Positions 36,887-46,384 of a stretch of DNA of 64,000 nucleotides are shown piece by piece. The translations under genes were made by a program, and so were the position numbers. Source of the DNA: Clostridium sp. chh4-2 (GTDB lineage Bacteria; Bacillota; Clostridia; Lachnospirales; Lachnospiraceae); contig NZ_PKUU01000009.1 of NCBI RefSeq assembly GCF_002899675.1, positions 62,001 to 126,000 on the forward strand, in the 5' to 3' direction. Under the pieces are notes generated by a model. That model searched no databases. It was given only the letters and a program-made list of their open reading frames with translations, and had not been told where the DNA came from. Every line of letters starts with the position of its first letter. Position 1 is the stretch's first letter.

Positions 36887-37195
36887 CAACATCAGCAATG
36901 ATGCACAACAGCATAACGTTAAACCGATGAAGCGGAGATCAAGCCGTAGTGAGCATCCACAGAGAGTAGGGGTAGCTGAGAGCCCTATGATAAGCTGGAC
37001 GGTAAATGGACCGCAGAGGGAAAGGTGAACAGACATATAAATCTATGTGTTTAAGTACCCGGAACGTAGGCCTGCGTTAAAGGCAGAGAATGTGTTGGCA
37101 TTTTCGTAAAAGTATTTCTTTGGTGAATCAGATAAGGTGGCACCGCAGGTATCGTTTATTTCGACCTGCCCTTTCGTTAGGGCAGGTCTTTTTGT
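36887..37195 (+). promoter_or_regulatory. T-box leader, Trp (UGG) specifier
   Basis: The leader holds a stem I region with the distal GGGTAGCTGAGAGCC loop (about 36969-36984), a specifier stretch GGTAAATGGACCGC in which TGG at 37007-37009 sits where T-boxes carry the codon (AAA-UGG-ACC), the T-box core AAGGTGGCACCGCA at 37134-37147, and a terminator GACCTGCC/GGCAGGTC (37163-37188) with a T run. The antiterminator would form with the T-box core. Uncharged tRNA-Trp should open transcription. The remaining 150 bp to the first gene show nothing further. Confidence 0.9.
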
Positions 37196-37346
37196 TTTTA
37201 TAAAATGAATGAATTAAACGTTACCAGGGGAAAACCAGACCGGTATGGAAAACCCATAATATCACAGGCGGCCCCCTCAGATTCATGAATACGAAAAATA
37301 GTGCCATTATAACTTATTATTTATCAAAGAAAGCGAGGATTTAACG

Positions 37347-37886
37347 ATGGAAAACAAGAGAGTGATGGAAGTAACGATAAAACAGGGTCTTCAGATTTCA
37401 GACCTGATTCTGGTGGCGGTTTTACTGGCCGCTGGAGCCGTTCTTAAACTGTGTGTAGGCAGTGTAATTAATTTCTTCGGGATGAAGCCAAACTTTATTA
37501 TCGCAATGTATTGTCTGGCAATTTTACTCATCCGTCCAAAGGTAGTGGAAGCAGCGGTTATCGGATTGTTAGCCGGCGCTGTATGCCAGTTCTTACCGGG
37601 AAGCCCATATATCAATTTTATATCTGAACTGCTTGGAGCAGTTACCATGGCGGCGCTTGTGATGATGCCGATGAGCCTTGGAAAACTGAATATCAAACCG
37701 TTAGTGAGCACATTTTTGGCGACTTTAGTGAGCGGCGGCAGCTTTACGGTCTGCCTGTTCCTCTTCATGGGAGCCACGCCTTCCAGCCTGGTTGCCTATG
37801 TGCCGATTGTGCTTTGTACCGCCGTTATTAACTGCATTATCGTGCAGATTTTATATATCCCGTTAAAGGCGGCTCTTAAAAAATAA
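37347..37886 (+). CDS. trpP: TrpP-like ECF transporter S component
   Basis: A 179-aa membrane protein with five to six helices. The segment GMKPNFIIAMYCLAILLI followed by KVVEAAVIGLLAG and FPGSP-like FLPGSPYINFI resembles the Bacillus tryptophan transporter TrpP. It lies first behind a Trp T-box and directly before two EcfA ATPases and EcfT, so it is the substrate-binding S unit, most likely for tryptophan or a related indole compound. RBS GCGAGGA precedes the ATG. Confidence 0.8.
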   Translation: MENKRVMEVTIKQGLQISDLILVAVLLAAGAVLKLCVGSVINFFGMKPNFIIAMYCLAILLIRPKVVEAAVIGLLAGAVCQFLPGSPYINFISELLGAVTMAALVMMPMSLGKLNIKPLVSTFLATLVSGGSFTVCLFLFMGATPSSLVAYVPIVLCTAVINCIIVQILYIPLKAALKK

Positions 37887-37902
37887 AACAGGAAGGTGTC
37901 AT

Positions 37903-38739
37903 ATGATTCGGGTAAATGGACTGCATTTTACATATGAGGCGGGAACGAAGAAAGTGCTGGACGGAATTGATCTGGAGATTCCACAAGGCGGATTTTTAGG
38001 AATTATCGGTCCCTCCGGCGCAGGAAAAACCACACTGCTCCATGCGGTAAATGGAATAATCCCTCATCATTTTAAGGGCGATTATTATGGATCGGTGCTG
38101 GTAGACGGCAAAGATACATTTGATACCAGCCTTACAGACTTATCTAAAACGGTGGGAACCGTATTTCAGGATATTGACAGCCAGATGGTCGCATCCATAG
38201 TGGAAGATGAGATTTTGTACGGGCTGGAGAATTTCGGAGTTCCAAGAGAAGAGATCGAAGGACGGATTGCAGAGGCCCTTGAGATGGTGGGAATCACCGG
38301 GCTGCGTTACAGGGACATCAATTCCCTTTCGGGTGGGCAGAAGCAGAAGGTGGCAATCGCGGCCATCATCGCATTGAGGCCGGATATCCTTTTGTTGGAT
38401 GAACCGACCGGGGAATTGGACCCGGGGAGCAGCAGGCAGATCTTTTCCCTTCTCCGGGAATTGAATGAAACGTATGGAATGACAATTGTGGTGGTGGAAC
38501 AAAAGATCATGCTGCTCTGCGAATTTGTAAAAGAGCTGGGAGTGCTGTCGAAAGGGAAACTGGTCTATCACGGCCCGGTCAGGGATGTTCTGAAACACAG
38601 CAGGGATTTGGAGGACATCGGAGTCCAGTGTCCAAGAGTGGTGAGCTTATCAAATGCCATGAAGGAAGCAGGTTACGGGGACGGAAGAATCTGTCTGAAC
38701 TTAAAGGAAGCGGAAGAAATGGTCCGCAGGTCCATGTAA
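37903..38739 (+). CDS. ecfA: ECF transporter ATPase (EcfA type, first)
   Basis: A 278-aa ATPase with Walker A GPSGAGKTT near 37, Q-loop FQDIDSQMV, signature SLSGGQKQKVAIAAI and Walker B ILLLDEPTGELDPG. FQDxxxQ is typical of EcfA/CbiO proteins. Seventeen bp after the S component and 29 bp before the second ATPase. The heterodimer powers uptake by the S and T subunits. Confidence 0.9.
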   Translation: MIRVNGLHFTYEAGTKKVLDGIDLEIPQGGFLGIIGPSGAGKTTLLHAVNGIIPHHFKGDYYGSVLVDGKDTFDTSLTDLSKTVGTVFQDIDSQMVASIVEDEILYGLENFGVPREEIEGRIAEALEMVGITGLRYRDINSLSGGQKQKVAIAAIIALRPDILLLDEPTGELDPGSSRQIFSLLRELNETYGMTIVVVEQKIMLLCEFVKELGVLSKGKLVYHGPVRDVLKHSRDLEDIGVQCPRVVSLSNAMKEAGYGDGRICLNLKEAEEMVRRSM

Positions 38740-38768
38740 GGCAAAAACAGATAGAATGAGAGGTAATT

Positions 38769-39584
38769 ATGATACGGTTTGACAATGTTTCGTTTGGATA
38801 TTCCAGAGATAATATCATGATCCATCAGCTGAACTTTGAAATACAAAAAGGGGAATTCGTGGCGCTGGCAGGAGAAAACGGCGCAGGCAAAAGCACCACC
38901 TCAAAGCTGATAAACGGGCTGTTAAAGCCTGTATCCGGCGATGTGACGGTCATGGGCCGGAATACCAGGACAACGAAAACCAGCCGGATTGCCAAACATG
39001 TGGGTTTTCTGTTTCAGAATCCCGACCGGCAACTTTGCAGGAATACGGTGAGGGAAGAACTGCTTTTCGGCCTGGATCTTGTGACGGATCTTAAAAAAGA
39101 AGAAAAAGACAGAAAAGTGGAAGAAGTGCTTTTAAAGCTGGGGCTGGACGGTGAACGCGATCCGTTCCGGCTCAGCAGGGGAGAGAGGCAGCGGGTGGCG
39201 CTGGCATCCCTTTTGGTGGTGGAGCCTGAGATACTGATTCTGGATGAACCCACCACAGGACTTGATTATAAAGAATGCAAGCAGATCATGGATGCGGTCA
39301 GGGAACTGAACCGGCAGAAACAGGTTACGGTGGTCATGGTGTGTCATGATATGGAAGTGGTGCTGGATTATGCGGACCGGGTGCTGGAAATGGCCGGAGG
39401 AACTCTTTTAGCGGATGGAGAGACGAGAGAAATCTTTCGAAATGAAGTGGTGATGCGCAGGGCGTCCCTGATTCCACCCCAGATCACGGGCCTGGCTGTC
39501 CGGCTGGGCGGCAGGTTTTACTATGCGGATACGGTGGAAGAGATGGTTGACGCTCTTGAATTTGAGATCAGAAAGGCGGAATAG
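38769..39584 (+). CDS. ecfA: ECF transporter ATPase (EcfA type, second)
   Basis: A 271-aa ATPase with Walker A GENGAGKST near 36, Q-loop FQNPDRQL, Walker B ILILDEPTTGLD and H-loop CHDMEVVLDYADRV. The signature reads LSRGERQRVALASL instead of LSGGQ-type, a common variant. Together with the preceding ATPase it makes a dedicated ECF module. Confidence 0.9.
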   Translation: MIRFDNVSFGYSRDNIMIHQLNFEIQKGEFVALAGENGAGKSTTSKLINGLLKPVSGDVTVMGRNTRTTKTSRIAKHVGFLFQNPDRQLCRNTVREELLFGLDLVTDLKKEEKDRKVEEVLLKLGLDGERDPFRLSRGERQRVALASLLVVEPEILILDEPTTGLDYKECKQIMDAVRELNRQKQVTVVMVCHDMEVVLDYADRVLEMAGGTLLADGETREIFRNEVVMRRASLIPPQITGLAVRLGGRFYYADTVEEMVDALEFEIRKAE

Positions 39585-39588
39585 GGCG

Positions 39589-40335
39589 ATGAAGGGAATC
39601 TTAGATTATGTACCGGGCCATACGGTTTTGCATCATATGAATCCGGTAACCAAAATTCTGTTGTCATTTTCAATCTGTGTGGCCTGTTTTATGAGTGACA
39701 ATCTTTTGTTTCTTCTGGGCATTATCGCTTTAGATCTGGCCATCGGAGCCGGCGGCGGCGTATTTTCAAAGGCGGTTTCCCTTTTAAAAGGGCTTTGTAA
39801 GGTTTGCTTATTCTTATTTGTGCTCCAGCTTTTGTTCGTGAGAGACGGAAATAAAATTTTTTTGTTCATAACGGATGCTGGTATTTTACTTGCAGGCAAA
39901 ATTGTGTTACGATTAATAGGTGCAACAATACCGTTGGCGCTGGTGCTCACTGTGACCCAGATGAACGATTTATCCAATGCGCTGGTGGATGTGGTGCATA
40001 TGCCTTATAAGTATGCATTCACTCTGACAACGGCTGTACGCTTCATTCCCATGTTTATCGCGGAGATGAACGGGATCATGGAAGCTCAGACGGCCAGAGG
40101 AGTGGAGTTTGATACCAATAATATTATCAGGAAGATGAAACTGATCCTGCCCCTGTGCGTGCCTTTGCTAATCACTTCGGTGAGGAAGGCGGACGCCAGC
40201 GCCATGTCGGTGGAGATACGCGGGTTTGATCTGCGGACCAGGCAGTCGGGGTATAAGAGATACCCGTTTCACCGGAGAGATATCGTAACACTGGCCTGCT
40301 GTGTGGGTCTGATCACCGCAGCAGCGCTCATTTAG
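39589..40335 (+). CDS. ecfT: ECF transporter transmembrane subunit (EcfT)
   Basis: A 248-aa membrane protein of the CbiQ/EcfT fold. The coupling-helix signatures appear as MEAQTARGVEF (about 162) and VRKADASAMSVEIRGFD (about 205), the usual pair of Ala-Arg-Gly-type motifs. The ATG at 39589 is 4 bp after the second ATPase stop, with AGGGCG before it. Completes the ECF importer. Confidence 0.88.
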   Translation: MKGILDYVPGHTVLHHMNPVTKILLSFSICVACFMSDNLLFLLGIIALDLAIGAGGGVFSKAVSLLKGLCKVCLFLFVLQLLFVRDGNKIFLFITDAGILLAGKIVLRLIGATIPLALVLTVTQMNDLSNALVDVVHMPYKYAFTLTTAVRFIPMFIAEMNGIMEAQTARGVEFDTNNIIRKMKLILPLCVPLLITSVRKADASAMSVEIRGFDLRTRQSGYKRYPFHRRDIVTLACCVGLITAAALI

Positions 40336-40354
40336 CTTAGGAGGATGTTCGCAC

Positions 40355-42169
40355 ATGAGTAAACAATTTATTATGGGTAATGAGGCCATTGGGCTGGGTG
40401 CCATTAAAGCAGGCGTCAAGCTGGTTTCCGGCTATCCGGGAACGCCGTCCACCGAGGTTTTGGAAGCGGTGGCAAAATATAATCCGGGACACGTCTATGT
40501 GGAATGGTCGGCCAATGAAAAGGCAGGTCTGGAAGTGGCAGCCGGAGGCGCATATACCGGAGCCAGAACCATGGCTACGATGAAGCAGGTGGGGCTGAAT
40601 GTGGCCACAGATCCGCTGATGAGTTTGTCTTACATAGGGGTAAAGGGCGGCATGGTGATTATGGTTGCCGATGACCCGGGCCCCATCTCATCCCAGACAG
40701 AGCAGGATACGAGAACATTTGCATCTTACAGCAAACTGCCGGTCTTCGATCCGGTTTCGCCGGAAGAGGCATATGAGATGATCGGGGATGCATTTGAGAT
40801 ATCGGAAAAATATTCCACGCCGGTGCTGTTCCGCCCGACCACGAGAGTCTGCCACGGTTATGCCACTATCGACATGGAAAAACGTCCTGAATATCCGGCT
40901 CCGGAAGGATTTATAAAGGATTCGAACAGATGGGTTATTTTCCCAAAACTGTCCTATCAGAACCATAAAAAAATTGAATTAGAAAGAACTCCTAATATAT
41001 CAGAAGAATTTTCTTCCTACCGTTTTAACCGGATCAAAGGTTCCGGCAGCAAAGGAATCATAACGGGAGGAATCAGCTACGAATATGTGGAAGAAGCGCT
41101 GAACGGCTATGAGGGAGTGAAGGTATTTAAGGTAGCAACCCCTTATCCGTTCCCTGAAAAGCTGGCGCTTCAATTCCTGGAAGGGCTGGACGAAGTCATC
41201 GCCATCGAAGAACTGGATCCGGTTCTGGAGCGGGAACTGTTGCTTTTATGCGGCAAATACCATCTTCCGGTTAAGATCAGAGGGAAGATGACCCGCGACG
41301 TGCAGTGCGCCGGTGAAAACAGCGTGGAATCCGTCCGCCAGGTGCTCGGCGATTACCTGGATGTGGAGGAAGGCGTTCTGATTCCGGCTATGCCGGTGAA
41401 AGAACAGCAGTTTTCACCCACTCCGGATCTTCCGATCCGCCCGCCTGTTCTCTGCGCGGGATGTTCCCACAGGGCGTCCTTCTATGCGGTAAAGAGAGCG
41501 ATGGAAGGCAGAGAAGCGGTGTTCTGCGGAGATATCGGCTGTTATACATTGGGCAATGCAAAGCCTCTTGACATGGTGGACACCTGCCTTTGTATGGGCG
41601 GCGGCATCACCGTAGCTCAGGGGCTGGGAAAGATCGAGCCGGATAAGACGTATTTCGCATTTGCAGGCGATTCCACATTTTTTGCATCGGGAATTATGGG
41701 AATCGTCAATGCGGTTTACAATCAGGCCAATCTGATCGTCTGCGTGCTGGATAATTCCACCACGGCCATGACCGGCCATCAGCCTCATCCGGGCACCGGA
41801 AAGACCATGATGGGTCAGGTGGTGGATAAGATCGATATCACAAAAGTATTGGAAGGAATCGGAGTGGCCGAGGTGGTTACCGTGAATCCGGTGGATTTAA
41901 AAACTTCCATCGATACGGTCCGCCGTCTGGCTGACGTAAAAGGCGTAAAAGCGATTATTTTCAAATACCCCTGTGTGGCGCTGTCAAAGAAGCCGGACCA
42001 CGTATGCCGCATTAATCAGGATAAATGTGTAAAATGTCAGGAATGCATCAAAGAAATCGGCTGCCCGGCTCTTGTTTCCAGCGATGGGGACGTAACCATT
42101 GACTCTGCGCTTTGTACGGGATGCGGCCTGTGTACCCAGGTCTGCTCTGTAGAAGCCATCGAATATTAG
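40355..42169 (+). CDS. iorA: Indolepyruvate:ferredoxin oxidoreductase, alpha subunit
   Basis: A 604-aa TPP enzyme. The N-terminal pyrimidine-binding part (GNEAIGLGAIKAGVKLVSGYPGTPSTEVLE), the TPP/Mg part (GDIGCYTLG, AGDSTFFASGIMGIVNAVYN) and a C-terminal two-cluster ferredoxin domain (CVKCQECIKEIGC and CTGCGLCTQVC) are in the order of IorA. It interconverts arylpyruvates and aryl-acetyl-CoA with ferredoxin. It sits 20 bp after ecfT and 17 bp before iorB in the Trp T-box operon. Confidence 0.93.
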   Translation: MSKQFIMGNEAIGLGAIKAGVKLVSGYPGTPSTEVLEAVAKYNPGHVYVEWSANEKAGLEVAAGGAYTGARTMATMKQVGLNVATDPLMSLSYIGVKGGMVIMVADDPGPISSQTEQDTRTFASYSKLPVFDPVSPEEAYEMIGDAFEISEKYSTPVLFRPTTRVCHGYATIDMEKRPEYPAPEGFIKDSNRWVIFPKLSYQNHKKIELERTPNISEEFSSYRFNRIKGSGSKGIITGGISYEYVEEALNGYEGVKVFKVATPYPFPEKLALQFLEGLDEVIAIEELDPVLERELLLLCGKYHLPVKIRGKMTRDVQCAGENSVESVRQVLGDYLDVEEGVLIPAMPVKEQQFSPTPDLPIRPPVLCAGCSHRASFYAVKRAMEGREAVFCGDIGCYTLGNAKPLDMVDTCLCMGGGITVAQGLGKIEPDKTYFAFAGDSTFFASGIMGIVNAVYNQANLIVCVLDNSTTAMTGHQPHPGTGKTMMGQVVDKIDITKVLEGIGVAEVVTVNPVDLKTSIDTVRRLADVKGVKAIIFKYPCVALSKKPDHVCRINQDKCVKCQECIKEIGCPALVSSDGDVTIDSALCTGCGLCTQVCSVEAIEY

Positions 42170-42185
42170 GGAGGAGGAAGGACAG

Positions 42186-42779
42186 ATGAAGAATATCTTA
42201 TTATGCGGCGTAGGCGGCCAGGGTACTGTTCTTGCATCCAAACTGATCGCTCAGGCGGCGATGGAAAAGGGCATGAAAGCAAAAAGTGCGGAAACGATCG
42301 GCATGGCCCAGAGAGGCGGAAGCGTTGTGAGCCATGTAAGATTCGGACAGGAGATTTACAGCCCTTTAATTCCCATGGGGCAGGCGGACGTTATCATGGC
42401 ATTTGAGCCGGGAGAAGCGATGCGGGCGATCCCGTATCTGAAAGAAGGCGGCAGCATGATCGTGTGCCCGGACGCCATTTTACCGGTTACCGCATCCCTT
42501 GGGATCGGCGGGTATTCGGGAACCAAAGCGGTGGAATATCTGAAAGAACATGTAAAATCCCTGGTATTGGTGGATGGAACGTCCATTTGTAAGGAATGCG
42601 GCTCTCCAAAGGTGCTGAATGTGGCCCTGCTGGGAGCTGCGGCAGCAGGCGGGATGCTTGGAATTACCATAGAAGAGATGGAAAATGCGGTGATGAACCG
42701 CGTTCCGGATAAATTAAAGGATATGAACCGCAAGGCGCTGCAACTGGGAGCGGCCAGCGTGTCAAATATGAAACGGTGA
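42186..42779 (+). CDS. iorB: Indolepyruvate:ferredoxin oxidoreductase, beta subunit
   Basis: A 197-aa gamma-type 2-oxoacid oxidoreductase subunit with the opening NILLCGVGGQGTVLASKLIA and the conserved TIGMAQRGGSVVSHVRFG near 40. Length is typical of IorB. RBS GGGAGGAGG precedes the ATG. Partner of the preceding gene. Confidence 0.92.
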   Translation: MKNILLCGVGGQGTVLASKLIAQAAMEKGMKAKSAETIGMAQRGGSVVSHVRFGQEIYSPLIPMGQADVIMAFEPGEAMRAIPYLKEGGSMIVCPDAILPVTASLGIGGYSGTKAVEYLKEHVKSLVLVDGTSICKECGSPKVLNVALLGAAAAGGMLGITIEEMENAVMNRVPDKLKDMNRKALQLGAASVSNMKR

Positions 42780-42788
42780 GGTAACCAC

Positions 42789-44021
42789 ATGAAGATGAAA
42801 GAGTCACAATTCCTTGTTATCAAGGAGCAGTTAAAGAAATTGAAGAGCAAAGAGTGTTTTTACCAGCAGAAACTGGAAGGAATTGATGTGGATTCCATTC
42901 AGTCACAGGAAGATTTTGAAAAACTTCCATTTACCTGGAAAGGCGATTTAAGGGAAGCTTATCCACTTGGGCTGATGGCTGTACCGGAGGAAGAGATTGT
43001 CAGAATCCATTCTTCTTCAGGAACTACGGGAATCCCTGTGATCATTCCTTATACCCAGAAGGATGTGGATGACTGGGCGCTGATGTTTGCGCGCTGCTAT
43101 GAGATGGCGGGTGTGACCAACAGGGACCGTGTGCAGATTACCCCCGGATATGGGCTGTGGACTGCAGGAATCGGTTTCCAAAACGGCGCTGAGAAATTAG
43201 GCGCCATGGTAATTCCCATGGGGCCGGGCAATACGGATAAACAACTGCGCATGATGATGGATATGGAGTCTACGGTGCTCTGCGCAACTTCCTCTTATGC
43301 CCTTCTTTTAGCGGAGGAGATCGATAAGAGAGGAATCGGAGAAAAGATTCACCTGAGAAAAGGAATTATCGGTTCCGAGAGATGGGGCGAGAAAATGCGT
43401 GCCCGTATCGCTCATGAGCTGGGCGTTTCCCTGTATGATATCTATGGCCTGACCGAAGTTTACGGACCGGGCATTGCGATCAGCTGTGACAGCCAGTGCG
43501 GAATGCACTACTGGGATGATTATGTGTACATAGAGATCGTAGATCCGAAAACCGGGGAAGTTCTTCCTGACGGCGAAGTGGGCGAGATCGTAATTACCAC
43601 GCTGAAAAAAGAGGGCGCTCCGTTAATCCGCTACAGAACCCATGACCTTTCCAGAATTATGACCGGCGAATGCCCATGTGGTTCCCAGTACCCGAGAATC
43701 GATACGCTGATCGGACGTACCGACGATATGCTGAAGGTGAAAGGCGTTAATATCTTCCCAAGCCAGATCGAGGAGATGCTTCAGAATATAAAGGGAGCTT
43801 CCAGCGAATATCAGGTAATGGTGGATCATTTATATGGAAAGGATATTCTGACTCTGTTTGTGGAGGCAAATCCGGGTACAAACCATTATCTTCTGGAAAG
43901 CGAGATCGGAGAGCAGTTTAAATATAAGATCGGTCTGACTCCTGTGGTTAAGCTGGTGGAGATCGGCGAGCTTCCGAGAAGTGAGAAAAAATCAACAAGA
44001 GTATTTGATAACAGATATTAA
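42789..44021 (+). CDS. paaK: Phenylacetate-CoA ligase-type (aryl-CoA) synthetase
   Basis: A 410-aa AMP-forming enzyme of the PaaK family, slightly shorter than many. It shows the P-loop HSSSGTTGIPVIIPY (about 76-90), YDIYGLTEVYGPG near 217 and a C-terminal AMP-dependent domain with GRTDDMLKVKGVNIFPSQIEE near 308. It would activate arylacetates (phenylacetate or indoleacetate) to CoA thioesters, the substrate of IorAB in the reductive direction. It is 9 bp after iorB and is last before a terminator. Substrate identity is inferred. Confidence 0.88.
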   Translation: MKMKESQFLVIKEQLKKLKSKECFYQQKLEGIDVDSIQSQEDFEKLPFTWKGDLREAYPLGLMAVPEEEIVRIHSSSGTTGIPVIIPYTQKDVDDWALMFARCYEMAGVTNRDRVQITPGYGLWTAGIGFQNGAEKLGAMVIPMGPGNTDKQLRMMMDMESTVLCATSSYALLLAEEIDKRGIGEKIHLRKGIIGSERWGEKMRARIAHELGVSLYDIYGLTEVYGPGIAISCDSQCGMHYWDDYVYIEIVDPKTGEVLPDGEVGEIVITTLKKEGAPLIRYRTHDLSRIMTGECPCGSQYPRIDTLIGRTDDMLKVKGVNIFPSQIEEMLQNIKGASSEYQVMVDHLYGKDILTLFVEANPGTNHYLLESEIGEQFKYKIGLTPVVKLVEIGELPRSEKKSTRVFDNRY

Positions 44022-44031
44022 GTTTTGCCCA

Positions 44032-44064
44032 AATTCTTCCCCGGCATGCCGGGGGAGAATTTTT
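44032..44064 (+). terminator. Intrinsic terminator closing the Trp T-box operon
   Basis: ATTCTTCCCCGGC pairs with GCCGGGGGAGAAT, followed by TTTT. Confidence 0.85.
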
Positions 44065-44128
44065 GGACTTTTGAAATAGACCGCCGGCCGGGTATTTCGG
44101 CTGATAAACGGCAGTATGAGGAGCAATT

Positions 44129-45025
44129 ATGGACGAAAAAAAGAAAAAACGAGGAAACAGCTGGACCCACCGGATCATAGTCGGAGTGCTGGTAATTATC
44201 ATCATTATCAGCTGTGTGGGAATGCTGAAGGAATATCTGGACGGAAAAAAGACTGAGGATAAATATGAAAGTCTGGCTTCCATGGTGCAGACCACAGAGG
44301 AAACGACCACCCAGCCGGAGACCAAGGAAACAGAACCGGAGACGGAAGAGACAACGGCCTATGTTTCGCCGATTGACTTTGAAGCTCTTAAAGAGATCAA
44401 TCCCGACACCGTAGGATGGATTAAGATCCCGGATACCAATGTGGACTATCCGATCGTATGGAAAGAAGGGGATAACGACACTTACCTTCACACCGACTTT
44501 GAAGGCAACAGCAGCCAGGCCGGAGCCATCTATCTGGATATGGACAGCACCCCTGATTTCAGCGGAAGAAACAACATTCTGTATGGCCATCACATGAAAA
44601 ATGGAACCATGTTTAAGGACGTGGTGAAATATAAAGATAAAGAGTATTTTGAGGCCCATCCGTATTTTGAGATTTACACACCGGAGCGGACGATACATCT
44701 GAAGGCGGTATCGGCCTACTATGACAAGGCCCAGCCCATTGTGAGAAAGACCAGATTTAAGACCAGGGAATCTTATAATGCATTTGTACAGGAGATGCTT
44801 GCACCCTGCAGCTATGCTCAGATTCCGGATGTGGATATCGATTCTTTATTTATCTTGGTTACCTGCAGTTATGAGGTGGATGATGCCAGAACCTTTTTGT
44901 TTGCGGTTGAAGTGGATGAAGACGGCAATGTGATCGCGTCGGAAGATCCGCAGGGCGGATTTTTAGAATCTCCGTCAACGGAAAGCACATCAGCGGAAAC
45001 TGCTGCTGAGAGTACGGCAAACTAA
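44129..45025 (+). CDS. srtB: Class B sortase
   Basis: A 298-aa membrane-anchored transpeptidase. A single N-terminal helix (about 16-33) is followed by a Thr/Glu-rich linker to about 72 and a sortase domain with the catalytic His in YGHHM (154/155), Cys 246 in LVTCSYE and the Arg in DDART about ten residues later. The order and spacing match class B. No NPQTN-type or LPXTG substrate gene is next to it; the next gene is a MATE exporter on the same strand. Confidence 0.92.
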   Translation: MDEKKKKRGNSWTHRIIVGVLVIIIIISCVGMLKEYLDGKKTEDKYESLASMVQTTEETTTQPETKETEPETEETTAYVSPIDFEALKEINPDTVGWIKIPDTNVDYPIVWKEGDNDTYLHTDFEGNSSQAGAIYLDMDSTPDFSGRNNILYGHHMKNGTMFKDVVKYKDKEYFEAHPYFEIYTPERTIHLKAVSAYYDKAQPIVRKTRFKTRESYNAFVQEMLAPCSYAQIPDVDIDSLFILVTCSYEVDDARTFLFAVEVDEDGNVIASEDPQGGFLESPSTESTSAETAAESTAN

Positions 45026-45039
45026 AGGACAGGCAAATT

Positions 45040-46353
45040 ATGTTTACAAGAAAAGATTTAATTAAACTTTTAGCTCCTTTGATTGTGGAGCAGGTGTTGG
45101 CCGTGCTGGTGGGCATGGTGGATGTTATGATGGTGGCGGCTGTCGGGGAGACGGCCGTTTCCGGCGTTTCTTTGGTAGATTCCATCAGCGTGCTGATCAT
45201 TCAGCTTTTGGCCGCCCTTGCTACCGGAGGCGCGGTGGTATCGGCTCAGTATCTGGGCAAGAAACGGCCGGAACAGGCATGTAAATCGGCAGGCCAGCTG
45301 GTTTTGATCACTCTGATGGTATCATTTGTGATTTCAGCGGCGGCCCTTATAGGAAACCGTCATTTACTCAGCGTGATATTCGGTAAGGTGGAAGATGCGG
45401 TCATGAGGGATGCGATGAAGTATTTCTTCTTATCAGCCCTTTCCTATCCGTTTCTGGCTCTTTACAATGCATGCGCGGCTCTGTTCCGTTCCATGGGTAA
45501 CTCTAAGGTGTCCATGATGGCGTCTATTGTGATGAATATGATCAATATCACCGGAAATGCGATCTGTATCTACGGCCTTCACATGGGCGTGGAAGGCGTT
45601 GGAATACCGACCCTGGTCTCCAGGATTGTGGCGGCCATGCTGATGTTTTTCCTGATCCAGAATCCCAATAATATCATTCGGATCAGGAGCTTTCGAGAGC
45701 TGCGGCTTGACGGCGCCATGATTAAAAAGATTCTGCAGATCGGGATTCCCAACGGCTTGGAAAACAGCATGTTCCAGTTTGGTAAAATTACCCTTCAGAG
45801 CCTTGTCTCTTCTCTGGGAACGTCGGCGATCGCCGGATATGCGGTTGCCAGCAACCTGGTTACTTTGCAGTATCTTCCGGGCAATGCGCTGGGATTGGGT
45901 TTAATCACCATTGTAGGGCAATGCGTGGGGGCAGGAAAGATCGACGAGGCCAAGTCTTATACGAAAAAACTGATGGTGCTGGATTATTGTATATTGGCGG
46001 TTATCTGCAGTTTGATGATCATTTTCCGGCATGATCTGGTGGGGATTTATAATTTGTCGGGAGCTGCTTCAGAAGCGGCGGGGCAGATGGTCTTTGCCCA
46101 CAGCGCTGCCATGGTTATCTGGCCGCTGTCATTTACCATTCCTTATTATCTGAGAGCCAGCAACGATGCGTCTTATACTATGATGGTATCGGTGGCGTCC
46201 ATGTGGCTGTTCAGGATTGGATTTGCATATCTGTTCGTTAAGGGGATGGGATGCGGTATTATGTGGATCTGGTATGGGATGTTTATTGACTGGATTTTCC
46301 GGTCGTTTATGTTTATATGGAGATTTCGGAGGTCGAAAGGGCCTAAAGCATAA
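45040..46353 (+). CDS. MATE-family efflux transporter
   Basis: A 437-aa polytopic protein with about twelve helices in two related halves. The start (LLAPLIVEQVLAVLVGMVDVMMVAAVGE) is the standard MATE opening, and PNGLENSMFQFGKI in the second half mirrors it. Probably a sodium- or proton-driven exporter of cationic compounds. It is 14 bp after the sortase gene and may share its transcript. Confidence 0.9.
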   Translation: MFTRKDLIKLLAPLIVEQVLAVLVGMVDVMMVAAVGETAVSGVSLVDSISVLIIQLLAALATGGAVVSAQYLGKKRPEQACKSAGQLVLITLMVSFVISAAALIGNRHLLSVIFGKVEDAVMRDAMKYFFLSALSYPFLALYNACAALFRSMGNSKVSMMASIVMNMINITGNAICIYGLHMGVEGVGIPTLVSRIVAAMLMFFLIQNPNNIIRIRSFRELRLDGAMIKKILQIGIPNGLENSMFQFGKITLQSLVSSLGTSAIAGYAVASNLVTLQYLPGNALGLGLITIVGQCVGAGKIDEAKSYTKKLMVLDYCILAVICSLMIIFRHDLVGIYNLSGAASEAAGQMVFAHSAAMVIWPLSFTIPYYLRASNDASYTMMVSVASMWLFRIGFAYLFVKGMGCGIMWIWYGMFIDWIFRSFMFIWRFRRSKGPKA

Positions 46354-46384
46354 CAAAGAAATAATGAGAAAAGGGAGAGGGAAA

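Noticed and set aside
40355..42779. Reading iorAB as a purely catabolic amino-acid fermentation module
   Set aside because: It remains possible, but a Trp T-box turning on degradation during Trp starvation makes little sense, so the salvage direction is preferred.
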